Shown piece after piece: positions 24,901 through 36,218 of a stretch of DNA of 64,000 nt (positions within the stretch are counted from its first letter, which is position 1; every line of letters starts with the position of its first letter). A program made the translations under genes and the position numbers. The notes below the pieces were generated by a model. That model was not told the DNA's origin. It saw only the letters and a list, made by a program, of their open reading frames with translations, and made no database searches. Where the stretch lies: positions 7,029,001 to 7,093,000 of the forward strand of contig JAZARR010000059.1 of the NCBI GenBank assembly GCA_037389465.1, given 5' to 3'. Source of the stretch: Baylisascaris procyonis. Taxonomy: Eukaryota; Nematoda; Chromadorea; Rhabditida; Ascarididae.

Positions 24901-26359
24901 GATTACGACTACCCCTCTTACTACTACCGCAGATATTATGACCCGTCATACGATTCATATTTCCGCTCTATCTACTTGCCGTATCGCTCATCTGCATTTG
25001 ATACGTGGTATTCATCGTTGAATCGTGGATTATCACTGTATCGTCTAGGTCTTGTGCCCTATTCAACAGTGGATCGTTACTGGCTGACACCAAGCTACTG
25101 GGACAGGCGCTTTAAGGTTGGTACTGCAATTGCTTTAATCAGTCCTTTGCGAAGCACTTCAATAAGCTCACTTGTCCATCTCATTTTTGTGGACTTGTTT
25201 GTATCTGCTCAAAACAAAAATTACAATATTATCCTTACCAGATAAATAACCTTCAGAATAAAGTAACGTTTTGGCAGCCAAGCTCTTTCGAAAAGAATAA
25301 TCGTAAATAAGGACTTTTGAAGTCCCAGTGTACCATTCCACAACCGCAAGTTTTGTCTTCCAATTTACAGTCCATCCAGTACTTTCGCATGTCCATAAAC
25401 ATTTAGCTACAATGCTGTGATGAACTCATTCGTTCTCCTTATTTATAACGTTCAAAGCGTGTGCCAGGAACTTTGAGAGCATCCTGTAATGGTGAGCACC
25501 AATAGAGCATTATTGCCTCTTAAAGGTATCAATTTAATCTTACCTCTTATCATTTCGCCCACATTAAGTAATGTATGTTGCGCCTTAAATTCTAGTTTTT
25601 TCTGCGTTTATAGGACATAATTTAGGAGCTGGGAGGAGCAAAATTCACAAACATTCAACCATACCAGTACTTCCCTCATCGTTCGTATTGAATAGGTAAT
25701 GTTACATCTCATTTTCGCTTAGAAATTCTGCAACATTTCGCGAGGAACAAAAAAAAAAACAACAACAACAAGAAGTTCAGAAGGCGATTGGCTCTTCCGC
25801 TTCTCTCATTGTCCACGATTTCCAAAGCAATGATGTTGGACAATTCCACAGTACTACTTTTATTTATCACGCCAAGAACAGTTCTTAAGGGCATAGCGAG
25901 GCAAACGGCCAGCAAGTAAATGATGTTCGGACATCGAGTTCACTAAATGCATAGTGGTGCTCAGACCCGGTCATTCGAAGGATAACAGCAAATAAATAGA
26001 TTTTACCACCCTGATGTCGTGAATGGCTTAAACAGTTGTTATTGGCCGGAAAAAAGGTACATCGCTACAGATGGTTTCCTATCAATCCTTTCCTATAGAC
26101 TGCTCTCGTTCATTCGAAAACTATCAGATTATTCCTCCATACTATGAATGTAAAACTTGAATAGCTATTATTAGTAGCATATGGATGGGTAAATTTATTG
26201 CGCAAGATCTGTAAAATCGTGTATTCAACGAAATTTTTGAAGTACTGGTACTACTAGGACTGGCGCCAACTCTATTCATGGGACATAAAGGACCGAGTAT
26301 ATACGCCAACCACCGTCGAACAGGCTGGTCGGCAATACGCCACGAGGTGGACCTCGTAA
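21922..26359 (+). CDS. Tyr/Trp/Arg/Asp-rich protein, copy 1 of a tandem pair
   Basis: Five exons, 21922-22002, 22242-22343, 24204-24355, 24897-25116 and 26258-26359, total 657 nt and code for 218 aa with TAA. Phases agree at every junction. The N-terminus (MGDYNLTRARS, then SRSLER and LTRARSVPDF) is Arg/Ser-rich. The rest is dominated by Tyr with Arg, Asp, Pro and Trp (YDDYWYDRYYYF, YPSYYYRRYYDP), ending in GRQYATRWTS. There is no signal peptide, membrane segment or Cys. The same arrangement recurs in the gene at 30320-33469, so this is a real gene family and not low-complexity noise. I do not recognise the family. RARS-type motifs could be kinase or binding sites, and a structural role is a guess. 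An unused terminal exon candidate lies in intron 4 at 25626-25691. Confidence 0.86.
25626..25691 (+). CDS. Possible alternative last exon of Tyr-rich copy 1
   Basis: After an ATAATTTAG acceptor, a frame in the phase required by the preceding exon (phase 0, after RRFK) reads ELGGAKFTNIQPYQYFPHRSY and stops at TGA. The Tyr/Pro/Arg-rich end fits the protein, so an alternative C-terminus is possible. No matching exon is seen in copy 2. It is short enough to be chance. Confidence 0.25.
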   Translation, partial: ELGGAKFTNIQPYQYFPHRSY

Positions 26360-26436
26360 TTTCGACGTGTTTAGAAATCAGCTTCTATGCGAATTTTCCT
26401 GCTATTTTGCTATGTAAGATGATGCTGTGTGAATTT

Positions 26437-26442
26437 AATAAA
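26437..26442 (+). promoter_or_regulatory. Polyadenylation signal AATAAA
   Basis: It lies 78 nt after the TAA stop of Tyr-rich copy 1 and supports 26359 as the true end of that gene. Confidence 0.6.
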
Positions 26443-29400
26443 CGACACTGCCAGAATGATTCTTTGCTATCATGCATCTAAGCATGATCTACGCATCAAG
26501 GCATCTCTGAACGAAAGAACATAATGGAGTAAAGCGTAGGAATTTCCTTCTGACTGTTGGCTATAATAAGATTAACGACCACTGGAACAGGTATTACATG
26601 ATGTAATACACAGGTTCCGCTTAGCACTCTTTTGCTTCATAAAATTGCAAGGCACATTTCAACAAGTTCATTAAGTTCTATTGGATCCTTGTTCACCAGG
26701 CAAAACTATAGACCTGAAGTTCAATTGCTACCGGTGCCTGTCAAATAAAAATCGTAATTCTCAGAAATGCGTTGAAAAACTTTCCCGTCCTTCGATGCTT
26801 TTTCTAGTCACGATGAAAAGCGGTCTCGCTAGGTCGTGCATACATCTCGCATTCGGTGAGAAGCGGTTGGTTGTTAGATTTTCATGCGACAATAACGAAA
26901 ACAAAATTCCACTGCGTACATAATTCACAACACTTACACGAGCATATAATAAAGGGAGCGTAAATGCTATGTGCAATCGACTTATAATCATTGCGTTGGA
27001 CCAACATCGCATTCATGTCGAATGCGTTTTGTTTCATTCTTTGGCCTCAAGAATTTACAAAGGTACTCATCAAGGTGTGTATCAAGATATCTAATACATG
27101 CAGGAGTCTGTGAAAAAGTCGAGTTCTTTGTGATCTAAATGAAAAAAAAAATTGAAAGAGGTAAGAAAAGCATGATATGGCTGCCACTTTATTCAGAGGA
27201 TCTAATGACGACTTGTTTATTGAGGTGAAATGCGTAAATGTTTAAGTCGCTTGAAACTGAGTTGTGAAACGAATTCTTTATGAATAGACTGTAGTAAAGA
27301 AGATTATATTCAACAAAAATAATTTCGATGCAAAATCAGAAATTCAAAGATTTGCTTCTATAATAGCTGAAAGCGTATAGACCTCACATGCTTTCATTGT
27401 GGTGAGTATGAACTTTAAAGCCGTCTGAATTACAGCTTAATTGCCTTGCTGGCAACGAGTATCTAAAATTGTTGCCTCGATTTTTTGTTTTTTTGGGCAG
27501 CTCAGAATTGCAAGTTCCCACTTTCGCGCCAAATTTTGAACACTATAGAGAAAAACCTTCGGCCTATCAATGGCAAACAGAAAATTTCTGTCTTACATAC
27601 GTCAAACCAGATAATGTTTCGCTCTCATTGAGCAGTAAAGGCTCTTTGGGCAAGTTACAACTTCCTGGACGGCTATTTCTGTAAAAAATTTCTTAAAATG
27701 AAGGATTACTAAAAACTTATCACCTTTAAACTTATCACATACAAACTTATCACTTTTAAAATTATAGGGTGGCGCTAAGGGAATAGATGTTGAGATTTCC
27801 CGTGGCTTAGCTCAACGTATTAAGAAAAAAAAAAACAGAATTTTTCTGCTGACACAATCGCGTCATAAAAAAAAAAGCGAATGAATTTCGTTCACTCTTG
27901 CTTCCGCAATATGGCGCTGGATGTATTTGCTGATTCCATATTAACAACACTGCTATGCAATATGCAACTGCTGGCATTGGCAAAGCGTTATCTGTATACA
28001 AGCTATCACTTATCGAGGTTGTCAGTGAATGAGGTTGGAATGTGCATAATCTGACAGCTTTTATATTCATTTGGCCGGGGATTCCCCATCTCCGGTCGGG
28101 CTCATAGCAGATCCTGGTTATCGGAGGGAGCAGCAGGAGGTCTGTGGCCAGGACAACGTCGACAATCAATTCTTTACACTTTTCTCCCTGTTTTTTCCAC
28201 TCGGATTCCCACAGCTACAAATTACTCCTTGACGCGATCGCTTCCTCTCAAGTTTACTTGACTGCCTCCCACGCCTTCGCCGCATTAACTTCTAAAAGTT
28301 TCATTCAACAAATACGGCACCTGTGGAAGAATATCAAAACTTACGCAGCCTTATATCGCACTTGCATCATTTATTTATAACAGTTCTAGCGAAAGAAAAC
28401 TATTGCATTATATATCAAAAATTATATCAAAACACTATAAAAAGTAACTACACTCATTACTACAATAAATTCGTCCGGAAGAATTCTGATCTATGCATGA
28501 TGCGGGGATGTTTACTGTTTCTTTTTATTTCATTTTAATTTTTCGCAGAACAATGAAAGCTGCAATTATTAGTTCCTTGTAGTGGGACCAACAAAAATAC
28601 ATTACAATAACGCATTCCTTGAATAGGCTTCACACTCTTTGCGTCTAACCAATTGATAAGAATTATTGACTAATATGGTAAGGTTCAACAAACTGTCAGA
28701 ATGACGGTAAGTGCCTCCGCGCCAGTGGGGCACACCTTCACCCCATCAGCGCTAGCCGTCCCCTCCACTTAGAATCGATAAAAAATGAGGGCTTTTAATA
28801 CCTATCGATCTTTATTTGAAAAGCCGTAGATATCATCAGCTGAGAACAGTTAGCCGAAAGGAAGCCAGCGATTCATTCAGTATAGCTCCTCGCCTGCTTT
28901 TTGCAAAGATCGTGGGCTGAGCGTGGGTGTTAAGCATTCGCGGTTAGCCCTAGAGCAGCGCTTTTCGACGCCCCACTAAGTGAGCCCTTCTTACAGGACA
29001 CGCGCTCGTTAGCTGCGTTATTTTAGTTTCAGCACCGATCAGCAGGCAATGTTCGGTGTGCGCCGATGAGAGCCACCTCGTGAACTGCCTGCGGGCCATT
29101 AGGCCACACCTTCACTCCGTCAGCACTAGCCTCCACTTGGAACGGTGTTGCACAAGCGAACAACGTCCAACGTTCAACTCTAAAGCAACACTTGTTCGGT
29201 CTTGATTCTCTTGTGGAAGCGGCCATCTTCCGTCTCCAGCACTTTGTTTAATGCTCGTTTTCCTATCTGTAATGAACAGGAGATTTCGTTCAAACTAGAG
29301 GACAAGTTTTGTTAGCCTAATGCCTGGAACAGTCAATTTACGTAAAGCTCATTTTTGCTTTCAGTAGGCGAAAATTATGCGTTAGTAATGCCATACAGTG

Positions 29401-30318
29401 TGTCAAAGGTGCTCTTTAAAGTAAGTCAACCAAGACGTCTTTCCATATCACCTTGAGGTATTCGATGAACAGAAGACTAGGCCAGACACTCGGCTCATTC
29501 ATTTTGCCTCTCAACTGCTATAAGCAATTTTAACTCAACTTTTCGAAGAAAATAATTGGAAAATGCAATTTAGCCATGAATAGTATAAATAGCAAATGAT
29601 AAAAGAATACTTTACAGTTCATTTCTAAGAAAGTTATGGTTAAACACATATAGAAATTTCTTAAGCACATAATACGCTAGTCTAGCTCCTAACCTATCAG
29701 TTATGTTGTACCTGATTGGCAATGCAATAAAGCGTTTGTGATTAATTCGTGCGATGCATACTTAAGTCTTTATTCATTTAACTGCTGATACACATATTGT
29801 TAGTTAAAATATATGTTAATCACTTTCAAATGCGTTTATTTTATACGACATGAGTGTTGTCGCCGCTGCTTCCTCAAATCCTTTATTATCTGGATGTATC
29901 AACGTCAAATTTTGTTCCCTCATTGTGTCCGTCTAATTATTCCATAGCTAAGCTAACTCAAGAAAAGAAGCTGAAGATTTTACTAGATCGGCGGCTAAAT
30001 ACTTCCTTAAATCATTAGTTAGCATTTTTAATAGGTCCTTTAACTGTTCATTGCCTTACATTTCTAATAGTGATGTCAAAGGTTCACTCTTTCAAGCAAC
30101 AACGTAAGCATTGCAGCGAGCTCCAACGCTATTACGAGGTCGTTTACTTCGGGGTATGAAACGCCAAACTCCACCTGCGTCGCTATAGTTTGTTCATTTT
30201 GCCACCACCCGTGTTTAACACACTATTACTCTTTAAGAGTACTCTCACTTCCAGAAATAGTGCCATTTGCACATCGGAAATTGTGCCCATTCGTTGGTGA
30301 CGAACTGACCGTTTCAGA
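26443..30318. other. Spacer between the two Tyr-rich genes
   Basis: No complete gene is seen. It includes a short exon-like scrap at 26540-26606 resembling the DDHWYDR start of exon 3 of copy 2, a duplicated 60-bp motif at about 28711-28774 and 29083-29142, and a GC-rich block at 28690-29230 that looks like an interspersed repeat. The promoter of copy 2 must lie in its last part. Confidence 0.5.
28711..29142. repeat. Two diverged direct copies of a roughly 60-bp motif in a GC-rich block
   Basis: The copies share CACACCTTCAC and CAGC(G/A)CTAGCC, followed by CTCCACTT(A/G)GAA. They lie near 28711-28774 and 29083-29142, the second with a small deletion. The surrounding 28690-29230 is GC-richer than its neighbours. 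It is probably part of a dispersed repeat family; a minus-strand ORF across the second copy is not a gene I can support. Confidence 0.55.
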
Positions 30319-30319
30319 C
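30312..30319 (+). promoter_or_regulatory. Candidate spliced-leader acceptor two bases before the ATG
   Basis: TTTCAG followed by AC and the start codon of Tyr-rich copy 2. No upstream exon of this gene is apparent, so the acceptor most simply receives a trans-spliced leader. Alternatively it could be a cis acceptor joining to an upstream exon. Confidence 0.55.
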
Positions 30320-33300
30320 ATGTCAAACTTTCCGATATATAGGGCGCGATCGTCGATTTGTCTACCACGATCGCGCTCCGTCGAACGTTATGGAGATGTC
30401 GCCACTCTTACAAGGTTTCTTTCATCTTTTTTTCGTGATCTCAGCGATCCCAAACCAGATGACAGAATTGTATTACCGCTTCAACCGACTTCAGTCAAGT
30501 ACTTCTAGAGCATCTCACACATGGATGATTGAAGCGTAAAAACGACATGAGGGAGACATCGTGATGACTTTTGAAAACCATACGTTCTCATAAAATACAC
30601 AAATTATAAAACCTTATTTTGTAGTGGTTGGCTGTTTAAATAAAAACATCATTGTGAGCACCACAGACGTTGGCAATCAAAGTCTAGTGAATCGTTTTCG
30701 GCAAAATTGTAGTTTATAGTCAGTAATGACGAGAAAATTATAAAACATAATTTGGAAGCTTAGAAGAACTGACCATCAAACCACTGAGCAGTTATAATTC
30801 ACAAATCAAAATATAGCTTAAAGCAATTAGAGTGGCGTTTAGTAGAAAGTAAGCGAAATGTCGTTAACCGAAAAATTTAATAAACGTAACTGCAGAGTGT
30901 GCTCCGTTCCGAATTTGGATTCCTATTACGTCAGTGATGCTTATCGCCCATCGACCCTCTACAAATATCGTCGCGACTGGGATATAGTAGGAATTTTCAA
31001 AACCTTATTTTCATTTGTCCATATAAAAGAATAGTCTCATTTGCTGCATTGGGAAACGACCTTAAAAAAGCAAGAAAAGGAACGCTCCAAAAAGACAATT
31101 CTGGCCGCAATTTCTTTCCAATTGAAATTTGTGCTTCTGCTCAAGGTTTATTCTCCAGCGAGAACTATGGCATGTGAAATAATGATGATGATGAATTGAA
31201 CGGAAGTCATGATGTTTCAGACAGATATTCGAAGGTCTTTTAAAGTCCCGTAATCTGTACGAATTAGTAGGAGAATATGAAAGAAGTGGAAATCATGCGA
31301 CTTCTAAAAACGCTACCTGTAAGCCAATTTGGAGTATTGGTAATACGAAAACCCCAAAATAGTTAGCGTTAGCATTGATGATTTGCCAAACTTACGATTG
31401 TTAGGAGTAAAACTTGAATTCCGATCAAATTCTCAAAAGGATTGGGCCGAAGCTGACCAGTGAATGAAGCTACTGAATCAAAAGAAGGATGCTTTGTGGA
31501 TTGTTTTGAAAGGATTGTTTCGAGTTATTTTGATAAGAGTTGATTACAACATGTATAGAACTTTAATGAAAACCTAACGTTGCCTATGAGCAGAAATGTG
31601 GAAAGACGATTTTGTGTTTTGAAGTTAAACGTCGCATCAACAATAGAATTTGGACATAAAAATAAGAATTTTTAGCTTAAATTTTCGGTGCTTAGTTTCC
31701 AAGTAATCGTCTACAGTTCAGCTAGACGACCACTGGTACGATAGGATGTATTTCAATGCACCGGTGTACTGGCCAGTCTACAGGTTCACTGCAAGACGTT
31801 ATCTCAATACAGATCCTATTCCGCGCAGTCTCGGTTTCTACTACCCTGCTTTTTGGTAACTTCATTCTCATATTAAATAAACCATATATTATATTCCCTA
31901 GTAGTATAATATCATCATACAAATTTAAAAAGCGTTCTTCTAATTCGATGAAGCTACAACCAAATATTCTTCATTAAGATCAGCAGAAAGAAAGGATTCA
32001 AAAAACAGATACACAACTTTCACTCACCTAAAATCCTCCCACGGAGGAGAATCCGCGCTGTACTTTCTTGAAATCATCCTTTCGATCGTTTTTTTACAAA
32101 TTTATGTTCTCGCCCTCCCCCCCCCCTCTTCTAAATCTCCCGCTCATTTGTAACCCGCCACAATTCGTTTTAAAACTGAAGAAATTATTTCTCATGTACC
32201 TGGTAGGATTTATTCTGCATGGAACGCTATTCGGCTGTCATACCGCCCTATCTTAGCTTGACCATCACATACGGTAGTTGAAGAAATCGAAAGAAACTCT
32301 CACGTTTGTATGCAGAATCATAAGCGCTGCATTTTACATAGTGTTTGTCGTAATCACCGATATGTCACTATAGGTCCCGCTACAAGTGGTATACGGATTG
32401 GCTAAATCCAGTTTACTGGAGACGATATCGTGATCCAAACTATGATCGACCATTGTGGAACAACTGGCAACCTTGGCATCTCGACCGTATAAATGTCAAA
32501 CGTGCGATACAAATGTACAGAGAAGGTAATAGAGCATTGCATTATTATAAGTGTATGGGCGTACCACTGGAAAGTTGCAATTGTGACGCTCTCGCTGTTT
32601 TCCATCGAGAAATGGATTGCCATTTCGCAACCTCTACACTCGGATTCATTCACTTTGTTGGCGCAACAATTGTTCAGTGGATTGAATATACAAATGAGCA
32701 TGCTATGTGCTCATTCATAGTAGTTTCGTATTTAAAAAAATAGAACGTTCAGTGCATCACTGCTGAAATATTACATGATATTTTGCAGGACTAGTTGACT
32801 TCAAAACACTTGATAAGTACTGGATCGAGCCATCGGCACTAGGAAGACGAGGAAAAGATTGGAATGATGTCTATCTGCCAGCGGGTAAGGCATCTTTTGC
32901 GAGATGTTCTACAAAAGATTTTAACTGGGGCGATTTCCTATCAAAATCTACGATTCCAACGATCATATTAGGATTTGAGAGACAGAAGCGGCGCATTTCA
33001 ATAGAGATCTTGAACTATTACAGGGATTCTTCATCAGTATTTTAGATTAGAAGACATTCAAATGGAACTGAAGTCTTCGAACTGTGAAGTTGAATGATGA
33101 GAATTTGGGACTATACGATACGGAGATTTCCTCGCATATCAGGGCATATCATGAAACATTGTTAATACAACCACCGTTTTTCCTGCCTTCCTATAGTCGG
33201 CGGATGATGCAAAGTTGCACCGGTAGATTAATATAACGCTAAATCCCTGCCTGAAAGGTAGCTGATAGACTGAAAACTACAGTATTGTAACATAGATTTT

Positions 33301-33469
33301 ATATGTGTCTTACAAACTTCTGTAAGTTGGTTCGATTAAAAATTATTAGTTTGCAACAGTTATGGCAGAGAAAAGGGATCAATTTGTGCAGAAATTATTC
33401 ACAGATATCAACAAATCATTGTTTTCAGGTCGCTACGGAGCTCGCAGATATTTCTATTCATTTGCATAA
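30320..33469 (+). CDS. Tyr/Trp/Arg/Asp-rich protein, copy 2 of a tandem pair
   Basis: Six exons, 30320-30414, 30896-30986, 31722-31855, 32374-32525, 32789-32884 and 33429-33469, total 609 nt and code for 202 aa with TAA; all phases agree. The N-terminus MSNFPIYRARSSICL, then SRSVER, ATLTR and SVPNLDSYY, parallels copy 1 (MGDYNLTRARS, SRSLER, ATLLLTRARSVPDF). The middle has DDHWYDRMYF and NPVYWRRYRDPNYDRP. The end GRYGARRYFYSFA matches GRQYATRWTS of copy 1. Exons 4 and 5 together correspond to the single exon 4 of copy 1, so one intron was lost or gained after duplication. Copy 2 is less Tyr-dense and richer in Trp/Asn. There is no signal peptide or membrane segment. The family is not recognised. 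Confidence 0.86.
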
Positions 33470-33593
33470 TAGAGTTGCTAATTGTCTGCTTACGAATCGT
33501 TTCACTACGTTTGCATGCTGCATTCACATTCAGAATCTTTGAAAACGTTGACGCATCTAACGAGCGTATCGCAAAATAATGTTTGTGCGTTGA

Positions 33594-33599
33594 AATAAA
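33594..33599 (+). promoter_or_regulatory. Polyadenylation signal AATAAA
   Basis: It lies about 125 nt after the TAA stop of Tyr-rich copy 2 and fits its 3' end. Confidence 0.5.
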
Positions 33600-35007
33600 C
33601 TGTACGATATGCTTCATCGTTCACATAAATTAAACACATTTCCATGAAATTAAATGTGCGTTATTAAGCCATATTTATTTTGCCAGTTTTGGTAAAATAA
33701 CTCGTTACGCAATCTATAAACTATCTTAACAAAAACCTCTAAAAGTTTTGCCCCTCCACACTTTCAGATATACCAGCAGGAATTCCTTTTTTTCTAGAGT
33801 ATGTCTTAAAAATGACACACAATTTATGGCACATCTAATTAAATGTGAACTTCGTATCGATTATTTCTGAATTACCATGCAAAGCACAAAGTGATTGTTG
33901 GTCAACGCTGACTAAGAAATGTTTTTATGATGTCTGTATCCGACGCTTCCGGCTTACGCGACATTAAATTAGTTCGAGAGTCGAAATTTCTATTTCTTTC
34001 CTAAATTAAGATTTCTGAGAAATTAGCCCCACTCTCTTCACTGCAAGAAAAAGAAAATCCTACGAGCAATTTTTCGTTTTCTGCACATTTATGCGCACAT
34101 AAATCGGAGCGGAGCTTCATTGAAATATATTGAAAAATATAAGTGAATAGGATATATGGAGCTACGCATTTCGTAAGACCTTATTATTACAGATTGCTTT
34201 AATATATACAAGGTGCATACAACGGCTTCAGATCGACACCCCGCTGAAGTCAAAAATATTCTCACAGCCACATCTGCGCCTCATCTGACGCATAAAGCTC
34301 TTAATAGAAAGAAGTGGGACGCATCTCCAATTCGCCAGAAAATTTTCATAATTGAGGGCTCATGATGACATAAGAAAGATGCATTTTATATATTACCAAC
34401 TTCGGTCGTTTAATGAGATTTTTACACAACATATCTCTTTAATGATGATGAATTAACAAGAAATATGCAACAAAAAATGAAGCAAATAAAACAGCAGTGC
34501 GATTAAAGGAAAGCAATCAAAAATTCTCTATCATGCTGCATTATTCCAGTAACAATCGTCGCATCGCTTAAACAAGAATTTCAAAACATCTCAATTGAGA
34601 GTGCCTACCATCCCACGAAGCCAACGTCACAATCCATATACAAAGTTATGAGGTGGGTAAGGCAGAAATGAGCGGGCCTTTACAAATTTCCTGTAAGAAA
34701 CATATGGCAATGGCTGATGGAAAAGAATGCAAAGGAGGAAGAAAAAGAAGAAGTGAAGCAAGATGAATGAAGCATTAGCTTGTAAGGCCTCTGATTTGAG
34801 GCTGTGAGTAGACCCACTTTTGCACACACAAGCTCCATTTTATGGTTTTAAAATAATACCGACATCTTAGTAACTGGAGAATTTATTCATGCCACTTTCG
34901 AGAAATCGATTTGTGACGCCAAAAAATGCAGCCACTTGAGCAGGTCTTTGAGAAGAAAGATCCAGCAATATGCAAGATGATGAGTAGATGGCAGAGGGGA
35001 TAGGAAT
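33600..35007. other. Intergenic interval
   Basis: AT-rich sequence with no exon, RNA gene or repeat that I can support on either strand. Confidence 0.45.
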
Positions 35008-35325
35008 CTAAACCACACATGTTTTCATTTCGAAATGAGTTCGCTGAACGTTTGTGGTCCATCTTTTCGTAGTGTCATTCGTAGGCGGAAATACCGAACG
35101 GATGCCGCCATCAAGCGATAAGAACCGAGTGCACGGTGCATGTTCTCCGCGTAACTTGTCAAGTGCTGAACTCGAGCTACACGCTGAGCGCGCTCTATTT
35201 GTACACTTGGCATCACACTCAGCGACAGGTTCCTTCGATGCGCACTTCGAGTCCTTAGCTTCTTTGATGCACAAAGAATCCTCAGCATTTAAGGTTTTCG
35301 GATTCTCCACCAATCTACAAATGCC
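35008..35325 (-). CDS. Possible terminal exon of a small cysteine-rich protein
   Basis: After a CATTTGTAG acceptor-like site, a minus-strand frame of about 100 codons carries six spaced cysteines, around CIKEAKDSKC, CDAKC and APCTRF, and ends at a stop at 35008. The region is GC-richer than its flanks and all three minus frames are rather open, so composition alone may explain the ORF. No signal-peptide exon was found upstream. Family unknown. It could equally be part of a repeat. Confidence 0.28.
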   Translation of the reverse strand, partial: GICRLVENPKTLNAEDSLCIKEAKDSKCASKEPVAECDAKCTNRARSACSSSSALDKLRGEHAPCTRFLSLDGGIRSVFPPTNDTTKRWTTNVQRTHFEMKTCVV

Positions 35326-36218
35326 TAGGTTTCACTATCACGTTGATCTTTGCAAAACTAATAAGCAAATTTGTATGCGATGCAAATAATGAAAAACTTC
35401 AGATATAAAAGGACTTTTTGACAGAAGGCAAATAATTTATAACTGTGACAAAATCAAACGACTCTCGCTAAGAAATGCATCATATAAGCTCAGAAATATG
35501 AGCGAAAATGTGGGTGGTGTTTCTCTTCTTTAAGATAAACGCAAATAATTAGTTCTAATTTCGCTAGAATCAGCTGCGAAATAGCGATGCAAATCTGTAA
35601 AAACTTCAGCTGTTGCCAATTCTAACAAGTTGAGCTTGTCAAATGCTTCATTCATACAATTTAAAAAAGTAAGCACATCAATTATCCATGTCAAATGAAG
35701 CGACGGCAGTTACCATATCTTAGTGCAACATATATATTCAGAAAAAATAGTTCTGTGAAATGTTCTTTTCAAATGGCTGAAGCTGTATGCTCAGAATGAC
35801 AAAATATCATAAGAGACGTTCTTCGATGCTCATATCATGAGAATGGCTGTTCAACTGCAGCGTTGCTATATAGTAGCTGTAATAATAAAGCTTAATAAAA
35901 CTCTCTCGATCTTCCCTTAGGATTTGAACAATTTAAATCACCTCACCTATGCTCATGTTTTTGTACTCATAGCCCAAACATTATCAAATATGGAATAATG
36001 ACAATCACAGGAAAAGTTTATCTAAAGTTTCACGACATCGTTCTATCGCTAGACTACCACTACCCGATGAGCTTTACACAGGAATTAGACGCACCAACCA
36101 CTCATTCCTATATGCATCGCAACAGCTAAAAATAGCAGGGAAATCTACCATCGCGTGGTGAATCCCATGAAAAAGAGTCACTGTTTTACTATTAGCGCGG
36201 TTTTCTTCGATAGAAAAC

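Noticed and set aside
33197..33207. Acceptor TTCCTATAG with a short frame VGG-stop as last exon of Tyr-rich copy 2
   Set aside because: The acceptor at 33428 gives an end (GRYGARRYFYSFA) that aligns with copy 1 and is followed by a polyA signal.
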